Assembly (NCBI GenBank): GCA_015499985.1
Contig: JAAAUF010000757.1
Coordinates: forward strand, 1 to 20,583
DNA from: Haplosporangium gracile
Taxonomy: Eukaryota > Mortierellomycota > Mortierellomycetes > Mortierellales > Mortierellaceae
Direction of reading: 5' to 3'
DNA: 20,583 bases
The notes beneath the pieces are model-generated. The model saw nothing but the letters and a program-made list of their open reading frames with translations, did no database searches and was not told the DNA's origin. The position numbers were made by a program, and so were the translations under genes. This document shows positions 1 through 8,744 of the stretch, in pieces. The first letter of the stretch is position 1; every line of letters starts with the position of its first letter.

Positions 1-73
1 TGGGGACTCGGCCGCCTCTGGATCCCACGTTAGCCTTGGCACACGCTGAATCGCCTGGATCAAACGTAACACA

Positions 74-392
74 AAATATGGTCTGGTGCCTATGTCGCAG
101 GGATCACGACGAATTGATATATTTGGTTAGACCTTGTCAATTATGAGTATTTTGTTAAACAAATTTTCTATAACTGACAGTAAAATCAATCCGTCGTGAA
201 CCCTACTCTGCAGGCGTCACAATGGAACATTTTGGTGCCCTCTCATTTTCAATTTACGTCGAAGCGGCTTTCAGAACCCTCATAAACGGAACTGAAAAAC
301 CGCATAAACGGAAAAAAAACAAGTTGCAACGGAAAAAAACCCCCGTCGCGACGGATTTTCAGTTCCGTCGACATAGGCGCCAGACCACATTT
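74..392. repeat. Nested inverted repeats, possible remnant of a foldback or terminal-repeat element
   Basis: Three inverted repeat pairs lie together. The outer pair, 74-97 against 369-392, is 24 bp with two mismatches and contains GGTCTGG and CCTATGTCG. A second pair, 103-118 against 185-200, is 16 bp with two mismatches around CACGACG. A third, 287-298 against 356-367, is a perfect 12-bp CGGAACTGAAAA / TTTTCAGTTCCG pair, and inside its loop sits a perfect 12-bp palindrome, CCGTCGCGACGG, at 343-354. No ORF with recognisable transposase residues lies between them. This looks like a small non-autonomous element or part of a larger one, but no target duplication was identified. Confidence 0.4.
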
Positions 393-424
393 CCTTGACC
401 ATGCTAGGACTGCGGGACACGCAC

Positions 425-578
425 TCACACCTCCAACACACACAGTTCAGAGACACACCAACATGTATATAGAGACATACACTTCGAATATCACACAACG
501 ACAGCAACGCGCGCACCTTCAACATACACAGCAGAGACAGACATGCACATAAAGACACACTCGCATACATACTGAAGT
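425..578. repeat. CA-rich low-complexity stretch with a degenerate duplicated unit
   Basis: The stretch is dominated by ACAC, AGAGACA and ACATACA words. Two similar units can be aligned by eye, starting near 428 (CACCTCCAACACACACAG) and near 517 (CACCTTCAACATACACAG), a period of about 89 bp. Reading frames across it are rich in Cys and Val on the minus strand, which follows from the repeat and is not evidence for a gene. Confidence 0.45.
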
Positions 579-629
579 GGACATTGAATCAAATTGACAC
601 AAAAAACAGTGCTTTCATACCGCGCGGAC

Positions 630-1481
630 TGTTTGATAAACAGATTCCAGGACATGATGGTCACTGCGGTAAAGAATATCAGGGGTGCAAGCGATCATCC
701 TGTTGTTTGCCGTCAACGCGTTGTCTACATATGGTTCGTAATGGTAAACCCCATAGAGGGTTAGAATCATTCCACATTGGCAGTATCATAACGTGAAGTG
801 TAGATGGCGTAAAATGAAAAGAAACGTTACCAAAGGCGACGAGGGTGGTGGTGGCGAGGATGGCGGCGGAAGCACCGTGTTCTGAGGCCTTGAGGGTTGC
901 GTATGCCATTGGGGCACAGAGTGCACCCATCAGGGCCATCGTTGCACGCATCGACGCGTAGGGCGCCCATCCCGAGTATTGGCTATTTCCATTCATGGGA
1001 AACGTAAAATGGCGGTGTTAGTGAATTGAGTGGAAGAGAGAGTAAGCATAATTGGCACACATTGCGACAAAAGGGGTCACATCGATATAGTACTCGCCAA
1101 TGTCCTCAAAGTCTAAGGATCCGCTGTTGTTCGACAGTGAACTAACGCCAGCAAGGATCATCTTGCCCAGCGGAGGGTGGGCATCCAGCACAAACTCACC
1201 CTTTGCATACCCATTTACCAAATGATTCACACTCGTCTCATCCAATCTATTATTCATATCATATAAACACAGGGTTAGTTTGTGTAAAGGGAATCAGCAG
1301 GCGGCTAACAGTGTCTTATGTGTCTCGGAATAAAAAAAAACCCAGGCACTTACATAACTTCGTCGGGCCAGGAGATCCTCCAGAAGCGTACCTCTAAGGT
1401 CGCAACGGTCAATGCTGAAAGGGCTATCCAGTCTTGTGTCTTGAAATCAAACGCTGCTGCCTTCTTGGACGAGCCCCACAT
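630..1481 (-). pseudogene. Broken 5' part of a protein O-mannosyltransferase gene (PMT, GT39 family)
   Basis: PMT enzymes transfer mannose from dolichyl-phosphate mannose to Ser/Thr in the ER. Exon 1 (ATG at 1481, ending 1354) reads into FKTQDWIAL and RFWRISWPDEV. An intron follows at 1353-1247 (GTAAGT...TAG, 107 nt). Exon 2 continues in phase with ILDE, the diagnostic DAHPPLGKM and then LDFEDIGEYYIDVTPFVAM. A third block (about 982-831) gives MRATMALMGALCAPMAYATL and ends in VAF. A second intron fits at 830-725 (GTAACG...TAG, 106 nt), and joining across it restores DNALTANNRMI. A frameshift in the following RLILLDSP-like motif then leads to PLIFFTAVTIMSW and KQSARYES. Homology stops near 630. 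The usual DEVHFGGFASKY motif is degraded after DE, about 70 nt between exon 2 and the third block are unexplained (a 78-nt GT-AG intron at 1060-983 is possible), and about two thirds of the protein is missing. The family call is firm. The subfamily, PMT1-like from the FEDIG spacing, is tentative. Confidence 0.78.
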
Positions 1482-1629
1482 GGATTTCGCGTTCTCTTTT
1501 TCACGCTCCGTACACGTGCCATTACCGTCAGTAGTAGCGACGGTTGCATGGCCATTCGCCTTCTTTTTGCTTTTTAAATTCTGATCCTGCTGATGCGCTG
1601 GTCCTTGGTAGTAATGTCGTCAATACTGA

Positions 1630-2250
1630 TAGAGAACCGGGTCTGGAGATCCAATAGATGTTGGGCCAGTCCAAAAACATTATCCTGGTGCTCCTGTCGC
1701 TGCTGTTCTTGAGAGATCGCTCGACTAGATGTCACCCACGATCACAGGTCTGTTGCCTCCTGCTCACGAGTGTTGTTGATCCACCTCGACAACAAAGTTA
1801 GTCTCGAAATAGCGCTTTTCAAAGTAGCCGTTGTTGTTGCTGTAGCACTACTTCAGTGCAAATGAAGGATAGAGACATCTCGTCACTCACTTTCATAGTA
1901 TTCACTGTTCGTTTGATTCCTGCCACTCATCACCATTTTATTGTTGGAAAAAACTCGCGTACGACCTCAACCTGTCCAGCTATCCCTCGCACATCTGATC
2001 GCACAATTGTCCGGCAGGTCGTATTCACTCTTGGTCAACTTCTCCGTTAAATCATCCTTGATGGCATGGTCCAGCAATATTCTCCAGTTCTCAAGTTCCG
2101 ATAAAGTCTCTCATAGAACGTCTGTCTCAGCAACATATGGCGGTCTCCAGTCCAGCATATTTCCAGATTACTCCAGAGCCATGACTCAGCAGTATCATCC
2201 GTTTCCTGGTCTCAACTTCAGTAGTCCAGAAAGTCGCTCCTCTGTCCGTC
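1630..2250 (-). other. Coding-like but broken stretch, unassigned
   Basis: I do not recognise a gene, but minus-strand pieces look more like protein than intergenic sequence. They include a Gln/Asp-rich, helix-like stretch read from about 1725 down to 1574 (SQEQQRQEHQDNVFGLAQHL then LDLQTRFSISIDDITTKDQR), a piece GYFEKRYFETNFVVEVDQQH near 1835-1775, and SELENWRILLDHAIKDDLTE followed by KLTKSEYDLPDN near 2105-1995. They lie in different frames and are separated by stops, as expected for a decayed gene or unrecognised introns. They sit immediately upstream of the mannosyltransferase relic and could be its missing upstream exons or a separate gene. Confidence 0.25.
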
Positions 2251-3675
2251 CATCCGTTCTCCGTTCAGATGCTATTGCTATCGTCAGTAAAAAAGAGAGA
2301 AACGAACAGGAGGGCGCAGTATACCATTTGTTCCCCACGTTGACGGCCCACGTTTGTTTCACTGCCTGACTCCCTGTATTTCTGTTTTCGCCCATGTGGC
2401 TTGCCTTGAAGCCCTGCTTGTCCCATCTACATGATCCAACTTACCATTGAAAATGATACCAAAAATGAAGAGCGATGGCGAACAAGAAAAAGTGTGTACA
2501 AAGTAAAGGGGGGAAAACAAATGAAAGGAAAGGAAGGAACAAAAAAGGGATAAAGTAAAATAACATCTTCCAGCAGCACACACTTACCAATGGAGTGTTT
2601 CGACTGAGAGAGGCACTGCGGCATTGAGAAAAGGAGACACGTGTGGCTATCTCGCTTTTTTGCATACCAGCCAACAACAAGATGAACAGAAACGAGAAAA
2701 ACAAAGAAACAAACATGAAAAATACATGCATCCGCCACACCACCACACATCACTTAGTACAGAGCCTCATGAGTTTATGCCACAGAAGGGTCATCAGAAT
2801 CGCGTCCGTTTAAACATGGTCCCAGCTAGTCATTATTCATCATACCATCGAGCCAAGAAGGCGCCTCCACCTCCGTAGCTGTTTGCCATATGTGAATTCG
2901 AAGCTGAGGACTCCATCCACCGATTCCCCACCAATCTTCTGTGGGGATGAGGTGGCTGGCCATTATTCTCAACGTTCTCTCATGGGCATTGTACTGAGAG
3001 CAAGGGCTATGTGCGGATGCCACTTACTGTTGTACCTACTATTAACTTGACTTGAAGAGCGCAAGGAGGAGGCTTTTAATAGCTTGCGGCTGGAAGAGAG
3101 ACCGTCAGACTAACACGATGAAGGGAGGCGCAATACAAGGAGAAGTGAGTAATTGATGGTAGGGAATGGCCCGACAGTGACCTGGGTAAGACAACTATGA
3201 ACCACAAAAGCGCAATGCCAAGATCCATAGCCTGTGTTTTTTTTTCGAACTGTACATGTTGTTGAGAACGCGTTCATTGTTGTTATTTTCTGAACCAAAG
3301 CTGTAGCTGGGTCCTTGATTCCTGGTTCGTCGACGGATGTAATGTCTATATGCATGGAGGATGTTTGGTGCTATTCATAGTTAGTTCCTGCGCCTTCCTC
3401 TGTCTTTGCCCGTTGTCTGCGTCTTTGAGAAGTGTCCAAGTCATGAATAAGAAGAAAGAAAGAAAAAAAAAAAAAAAAAGAAGTAGAAAGATGCATGGAG
3501 TATGGTGGACGGGAGTGAGAGTGGGTGAGTTGAGTGGAAGAGAAGCAAAAAGTGAAAAGCGAAACGAGCGAGTTTTATCGTGCCCGAAGGAGGCTGGGGG
3601 TCACTAGGCGTCATAATTACGGGGTTTTGGCTTACCTGTCGAGTCCACTGACCTTATTTTGCCACCATTGTTTTG
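2251..3675. other. Intergenic stretch with no supported gene
   Basis: No ORF with recognisable domains. Minus-strand GGTAAGT donor-like sites occur near 2450 and 2586 and a GTAAGT near 3028. Short coding-like peptides (NSYGGGGAFLARWYDE then stop near 2876-2825; RNQGPSYSFGSENNNNERVL near 3330-3270, minus) hint at exons of an unidentified or decayed gene, but no consistent model could be built. A poly-A run lies at about 3463-3478. Confidence 0.35.
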
Positions 3676-4101
3676 GAAGCTGTGAACCCATTCCTTCTGG
3701 AGCAGTCGCACTCTCCAGAGGGGCTGGGCGAGAATCTCACCCTAATTCTTGAAGATCCATTCGCCACCATTTTTCTCAAAAAGGAAAAAAGAATAAAAGG
3801 CCTCTACAAGGACAGATGCCTAATCTCACTTATGCACATTCTCCATCCTTCCTACTCTACCACGCTGTGAACCAAGACTATGCCATGACAGAGAACGGAC
3901 ATCAGAGGTACAGCAGCCTATGCCCACTCAAGCTGCATCGTCACGTATACTTTCATTAATAGTAAAGTTGTAGAGGCCCTTTATATTTTTTTTCTCTCTA
4001 GGAAAAATGGTGGCGAATGGAGCTTTAAGGGTTAGGGTGAGATTCTCGCCCAGCCCCTCTGGAGAGAGTGACTGCTCCAGAGGGGATAGGTTCACAGCTT
4101 C
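3676..4101. repeat. 426-bp foldback element with two 134-bp inverted arms
   Basis: The left arm, 3676-3809, begins GAAGCTGTGAACC and ends GGCCTCTACAA. The right arm, 3968-4101, is its inverted copy: it starts TTGTAGAGGCC and ends GGTTCACAGCTTC. Arm lengths are equal and most bases pair, with long exact blocks such as CCAGAGGGGCTGGGCGAGAA. The 158-bp spacer (3810-3967) has no ORF. Within the right arm a perfect hairpin sits at 4054-4085 (CCCCTCTGGAG, 10-nt loop, CTCCAGAGGGG); the left arm carries a slightly decayed version at about 3692-3723. The structure fits a foldback transposon or a MITE-like non-autonomous element, or two solo copies in inverted orientation. No clear target-site duplication was found. 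It lies about 340 bp beyond the stop of OPT-A. Confidence 0.7.
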
Positions 4102-4368
4102 ACACCTGAAAGTGAGAAAATCTTTCTTTATCTACTTGGCGCTAACATACCCTTTCTCCCTATGCACTCTGATCTGGACGCACACGAGTGAAATGTTGCT
4201 ACCCACACACGCGTCGAATAATAAATTTATATGAAATGAACATGGTATCGATCTTGAACAAGTAAAAGAGGATAACATAAAGAATAGTAGACACAGAATA
4301 GTAAAGGCCAAGAGAGAGAACAAACAAAACAAATAAACAAACTGAACGAGATTGATGAGTTTTAGAGA

Positions 4369-4374
4369 TTTATT
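4369..4374 (-). terminator. Candidate poly(A) signal of OPT-A (AATAAA)
   Basis: AATAAA on the minus strand, about 72 nt after the stop codon, preceded by TGCAAT. Related TTGC(A/G)ATAAA-like signals follow the other three OPT copies at similar distances, which supports the assignment. Confidence 0.5.
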
Positions 4375-4445
4375 ATTGCATGATGATAGAACAATATAGT
4401 TCACTGATATATAAAAAACAACCATGTTGACACGTCTTCCTTTCC

Positions 4446-6820
4446 TTAAAGCTTTGGAGGGACGTAGGCCTTAGGGAAGTTGTACATGGGTGCATCCTCA
4501 GCCTCGGGGTTGATGGCCCAAGGGTCGACCATGCCGCCCTTGGGCGACATCAGAGGGTAGCCGTCGAGGCGACAGATCTCAGTCTCGGGGTTGCCCCACC
4601 ACTGAGGCATCTTGATGTCGTTGATACTGAAGATGAAGAACGAAAGGAGTCCAAAGAAGGCAACGCCGGAATCAAAGGCGGCAGACATAACATAGGTGAA
4701 GCGCAAGTGCCATTCAGAGTGGTAGCGACGGGCAAAGAACTGGAAAGCAAAACCGACAGCCAGCCAGTTAGTATAGTTGTAGGCCTGAGCTGGAGGCATC
4801 AAACCGGTAGCGGCTAACATGACGGGGATGTGAACGTTGTCGACCCAGGTGTTGGGGAACCACTTCTTGAACCAGTAGAATGGGATTGGAAGGATGAAAC
4901 CAATCAGGAAGAAGTAGTTGACGGCGTTGTAGATTGAGGTGGGTCCGAACATCAGGTTAGGCGCGATGACTCCCCAGATGACAGAGGCAGAGTAGAACGT
5001 GTTGGCGTGAGGACATCCAAACTCCTTGGAGCCGTTGCAGATCTTGGGCTGGGAGTTCAAGAGCCAGTTAGCGGTCACTAAGTTGATAAGACCGGCGATG
5101 AAGGTACCGAGGAGCTGAGCCCAGAACATGGCACGAGGGGGGACCTTCATGTAGTGACCGAGCTTGAGATCTGAGGTGAAGGTCATGGCCTGGGCCATGG
5201 AGATGTAACCGAGGGTCTTGAAGGTGACGTTGGGAATGGGTTGACCTGGCAAGATGTAACCGATGACGTACTCGGTAATGATGTTGAGACCAGGTTGCTG
5301 GTTGGTCAAGGCCTGAATGAGACCGATGGGAAGAGCAAAAACAGCGGAGAGCAGGACAGCCAAGAGAACAGCCCACCAAGGCATGTAGCCGTAGAACTGG
5401 CAGGTGAAGATGGCAACGGCGATCATGCCAACAAACAAGCCAGCATACCACCAGTCGGGGACCTCAGGGTAAGCCTGCATAAGCTTGTGATGGATATCCT
5501 CAGATTGAGTGCGCGACTGCTTCCATTGGGCGACGAGCTTATGGCGATGGTACAACCAGGTGTGGGTGATCATAGCAGAAAGACCAGCAAAACCGATACC
5601 ATAGGTAAGAGCGAACATGGTCGCGATGCGGAGAGATCCAGCCTTCTCGTAGCCAGCTTGGGATAGGGTGCCATTCTCGAGAACGCTGAGGACGGGGTAC
5701 TTGCCACCATCAACTGTGAAGAGCTTGGCTGTAAGGATAGGGAAGCGTTGAGCCTCCCAGAGGTTGGTGTAGTAGGCGATGGGTACCATAACCCAGGCAA
5801 TGAGAAAAAAGCCCAAGGCAATGTTGACCTGGGCCCACCAGGGGACAACAAGGGGGGAACCCAAGTAAGCGACAATGTTGTTCCAGTCGAGGGAGATGGC
5901 TCCAACACCAAGACCGTTGGCACCACCAATCTGAGAGAGGACGTGGTTCTTGGGGTTGATCCAGCAAACCCAGGCAATGGATGAGAGGACAGGGAAGATG
6001 AAACCAGGGAGCCACTGGTAGAAGAACATGCAGAGAGTGGCAACGATGAAGAACTTGAAGCGGGTCCACTGACCAGGCAGGAGATCTTCATCCTTGTGGA
6101 GGGTGTTGAACATGGCGACTTGTACCAAGTTAGCGGGCCAGATCATAGCAGCAGGGTAAACGAGGTAGCGACGGAGGACACCAGCCATACCGAAACCCAA
6201 CATCTGGGTGCAGAGAATGAGAAGGAAGTTGGCAAGAAAACCTAGATCCTGGCCATAGAAGACCTTCTGAATGACAATGATATCGACGGCGTAAGCGGTA
6301 CCACCGGCACAGTTGGCAGTCAAGGCGACAAGGACGTGCTCCTTGATGTTGAAAGGACTGGGGTTGAGGGGACCAGGGGGGAGGACACGGGCCATGAAAC
6401 GACCGAAGGGGTAAGAAAGTAGCTGGATGACCAAAGTGGAGAGTGTCATGGGCTTGCTGCGGAACCAGCTATGAACCAAGGGTAAAAGAAATGAAACGGA
6501 AGATGAGAACCGGTATCGTGCCGTTATTGTATTTATTTATTTTTTGCATTGTATAGATGAGGAGAGTGTGGCCATGGGAAACGTCAAACTTACAAGAACT
6601 GGTTGAAGAAGGAGAGGAGGCAAGAGAAGAGGATAGCCATAACCCAGTAGCGGAAGGTCATGACTGGGAGGTTGGGTTCGTCTTTGTTGGAGACGATGGC
6701 AGCGACCTCGGGGATAGGAGAGTTCTCCTCCTCGTCGAGGGCAATGGAGGAGCGTTCAGCATCGAACTTCTCATCGATGATGTCTTTCTCAGCAAGGTGC
6801 TCTTGCTTGTGATCGGTCAT
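4446..6820 (-). CDS. OPT-A: oligopeptide transporter, intact, two exons
   Basis: Probable proton-coupled importer of small peptides or glutathione in the plasma membrane (OPT family, fungal peptide-transporter clade; substrate not deducible). Exon 1 is 6820-6594. The intron is 6593-6469 (125 nt, GTAAGT...TAG). Exon 2 is 6468-4446. The joined product is 749 residues, normal for the family. An acidic cytosolic N-terminus contains SPIPEV (34-39) and a KDEP segment (46-49). TFR precedes the first membrane span (about 58-72), and NQFFWFR follows at 73-79, rebuilt exactly across the intron. NPSPFNIKEH at 111-120 matches the family NPGPFNxKEH motif, except that Gly is Ser here and in no other copy that can be read. 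Many further hydrophobic segments follow, plus the C-terminal NLMFGP, SEWHLRFTYV and SAAFDSG motifs. The start is the first ATG after the TATA box, and OPT-B aligns from it. It is the leftmost of four tandem paralogues. Confidence 0.93.
6469..6593 (-). other. Intron of OPT-A
   Basis: Donor GTAAGT directly after CAG TTC TT and acceptor TTCATAG before CTGGTTCC. Splicing in phase 2 gives NQFFWF, matching the conserved motif. OPT-B has an intron at the identical codon and phase (10984-10768). The last part is T-rich on the sense strand. Confidence 0.9.
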
Positions 6821-6891
6821 GATGATGGATGTGGTGGACGAGGAGGTGGTGATAGAAAGGATAGGCGAATAGAAGAGAGGAGGTAAGGGGA

Positions 6892-6970
6892 GGGCCGTAT
6901 TGGATGAGAGAAGGGAAGGACAACCGTGGACAAGGGGGGGAAGAGGCAGGGGGATTAATGTCTTTTATAG
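6892..6970 (-). promoter_or_regulatory. Core promoter and leader block of OPT-A with TATA box
   Basis: TATAAAAG reads at 6969-6962, about 145 bp before the ATG. Downstream (6934-6892) lies a pyrimidine-rich block with CTTGTC and CTCATCCAATA that is shared with OPT-B and OPT-C at matching positions. It probably holds the transcription start and leader. Confidence 0.65.
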
Positions 6971-7039
6971 AGAATCGGACTCTGACATCAAAAGGGAACC
7001 ATAAAAGGATAGAAGTGGCTGTCCAAGGGCATAAAATGG

Positions 7040-7076
7040 TTGTTTCGGTAACGAACCTGCGGGAACCTGCGGATAA
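7040..7076. promoter_or_regulatory. CGG-containing upstream motif of OPT-A
   Basis: TTTCGGTAACGAACCTGCGG starts at 7043, about 220 bp before the start codon, followed by a second CCTGCGG. It resembles the CGGTAT...CCGAG motifs upstream of OPT-B (11525-11542) and OPT-C (16705-16720). Fungal Zn2Cys6 regulators bind paired CGG triplets, so it is a candidate regulatory site. This copy is the least palindromic of the three. Confidence 0.3.
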
Positions 7077-8350
7077 CAAAAATTGATGCGTGGAAAATAA
7101 GTATGGAGTACATGGGAAAGTACCAATGAAGCTCTTTTTTGTTTATCTGTTAGTTCATTGGCGAAAACCGTGAAAGCAAAAAAAACGGCGCATCAAGGGC
7201 GTAATATTATGAGTACTCAATCGTATCCAAATGTGCCTAAAAGCAGCGTCTGTGATGAGAACATGACGATCCGGCGAATAAAAATGCAGGGATCTCAAAG
7301 AGGAAGAGGTGTCAGTGTCACATACAATACCAACCCTTTAATCATGTCCATTATCCATTTCGACTCTTTGGGCTGAACAAATCTTATTTTTCGATTCTGG
7401 AAGGGCGATCCGAAAATTTATGGTGATACAGGAACGAACCCTATTGGATTGAGCATCCATGCGCCAATCACATTCCGAATGTGGACTGGACTTTTTTTCA
7501 TCTGCTCTTCTTCTTGTCCGCCTGTCCCCTGTTGCCTCTTTTCTCCTCCAACTAAAGCAAAGCGGCAGCACATGGACATTTTAACTTATTTTTCGTTTCC
7601 TTTCTCGCCACCTGTCTACAGGCGGCGGCATGACCCCGAGGGGAAGAAGAATTACTCGCATGAACTGCGCACAGATATTTTGAGCACGTTGCATAGCGCA
7701 AGTGAGTGTGACGTACTTAAAGGTGAAGACGCTCCTTTCTCTTTTTTTTTAAATGGCGCAGGATTGCTCTCTTTGCAAATTAAAAAAAAAGGGGGGGGGG
7801 GTGCGCACTGCATTAATCAATTTGATGGAGTGGCAATGGCTCGGATATTTTTCATGAACAGGGTCCTAGATAAAGTTGGAGGTGAGAGGCTGCGTGCGTT
7901 GAGATCAGTGAGGAGACGATAAATAATGGACAAAGGAACAAAGTGTGATGTTGGCGTATGCTGGTTCAACAAGGTCGTTCATGACTGAGTAATGCAAGGA
8001 GCGATCGTCTGCTTAGAAGAAAAGCACCAACATGAAGGAGGAAAGAAGGGGGGAAAAGAAGGCGGTGATGATGGTGGTGAGGTTAACAAGAACTAGACGC
8101 CTTTTACAGCGTTGAGTCGATGAATGTCCTGCGAGTGTTGTGAGGAGTAGGGCGGAATGAGAAGGAAGAATAGCGCTTTTAATTACTCACAAATTCGTAA
8201 CATGACAGCACAGTAACGAAGAAAAAGAAAAAAAAGAAAAAAGATGAGGGACGAATTTATGTGCAATCAATGGTTCGCCCGTGGTTATCTCTTCTTCGCC
8301 TTTGGCTTCTTCCTCTTCCCTCATAAGGTAAATATTTAATCTTCGTCTCG
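7077..8350. other. Intergenic stretch, no gene seen
   Basis: Between the OPT-A promoter and the 3' flank of OPT-B. The longest ORF, 7449-7922 on the plus strand, runs through poly-T, poly-A and poly-G tracts (A-run then G-run at about 7782-7800) and has no domain or plausible composition. Simple A/G-rich tracts occur at 8035-8060 and 8220-8245. Nothing else could be supported. Confidence 0.5.
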
Positions 8351-8520
8351 GTCATCCTTCGACTGATGAACGATCTTGTCTGAGTAAAACACCCCCAATG
8401 ATGCTCGCCTGACTTGTTGCTTGTTCAAAATAATGTCTCACCCTTTTTCCTACGCGTCGCTGCGCCGCCGGACGCAGAGCGATCAAATGAACCAGTAACA
8501 TAGGACTGAATATCATTAGA
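8351..8520. repeat. Diverged intergenic repeat, copy 1 (near the 3' side of OPT-B)
   Basis: Aligns over its length with 13814-13987, roughly three quarters identical in the first 67 bp by eye, with an exact 16-bp block CGTCGCTGCGCCGCCG (8455-8470) and a shared CCAATGATG. Both copies lie in the same orientation a few hundred bp beyond the stop of an OPT gene. On the minus strand both encode AAQRR followed by basic, helix-like residues, so an ancient coding fragment is possible. Confidence 0.5.
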
Positions 8521-8641
8521 GTAAACAGCATTTTGATCACCCCTGCTCCTCTCCTGTGCGATAGTAAATGCGCTACGGTCATAGCATACTCTCAGATAAG
8601 AATATGAAAAATGTAAAAGTTAAAATTCGAAGGATGTTTTT

Positions 8642-8647
8642 TTTATT
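8642..8647 (-). terminator. Candidate poly(A) signal of OPT-B (AATAAA)
   Basis: Minus strand reads CTTGCGAATAAAA about 98 nt after the stop, similar in sequence and distance to the signals of OPT-A, C and D. Confidence 0.45.
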
Positions 8648-8744
8648 CGCAAGGGGGGAGGGTTGGGAAGTGACAGAATGACACTTGGTTCTCATATATA
8701 TATAGACTGGGGAATGTCGCTCCTTCATCAAAAAAGACGATCAT

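Noticed and set aside
2427..2753. Two overlapping ORFs of about 100 codons on the minus strand, hydrophobic
   Set aside because: Phe/Leu/Ser-rich reading of an A/G-rich plus strand in two frames at once, as expected for low-complexity DNA, not a membrane protein gene.
4028..4045. TTAGGG-like words (GGGTTAGGGTGAG), possible telomeric repeat
   Set aside because: Only about one and a half units, present in both arms of the foldback element, so it is part of that element.
6469..6479. OPT-A starting within the exon 2 frame (TTG at 6479)
   Set aside because: It would lack the conserved N-terminal motifs, which are encoded in exon 1 and join in phase.
7449..7922. 157-codon plus-strand ORF
   Set aside because: Runs through poly-T, poly-A and poly-G tracts and has no domain or plausible protein composition.
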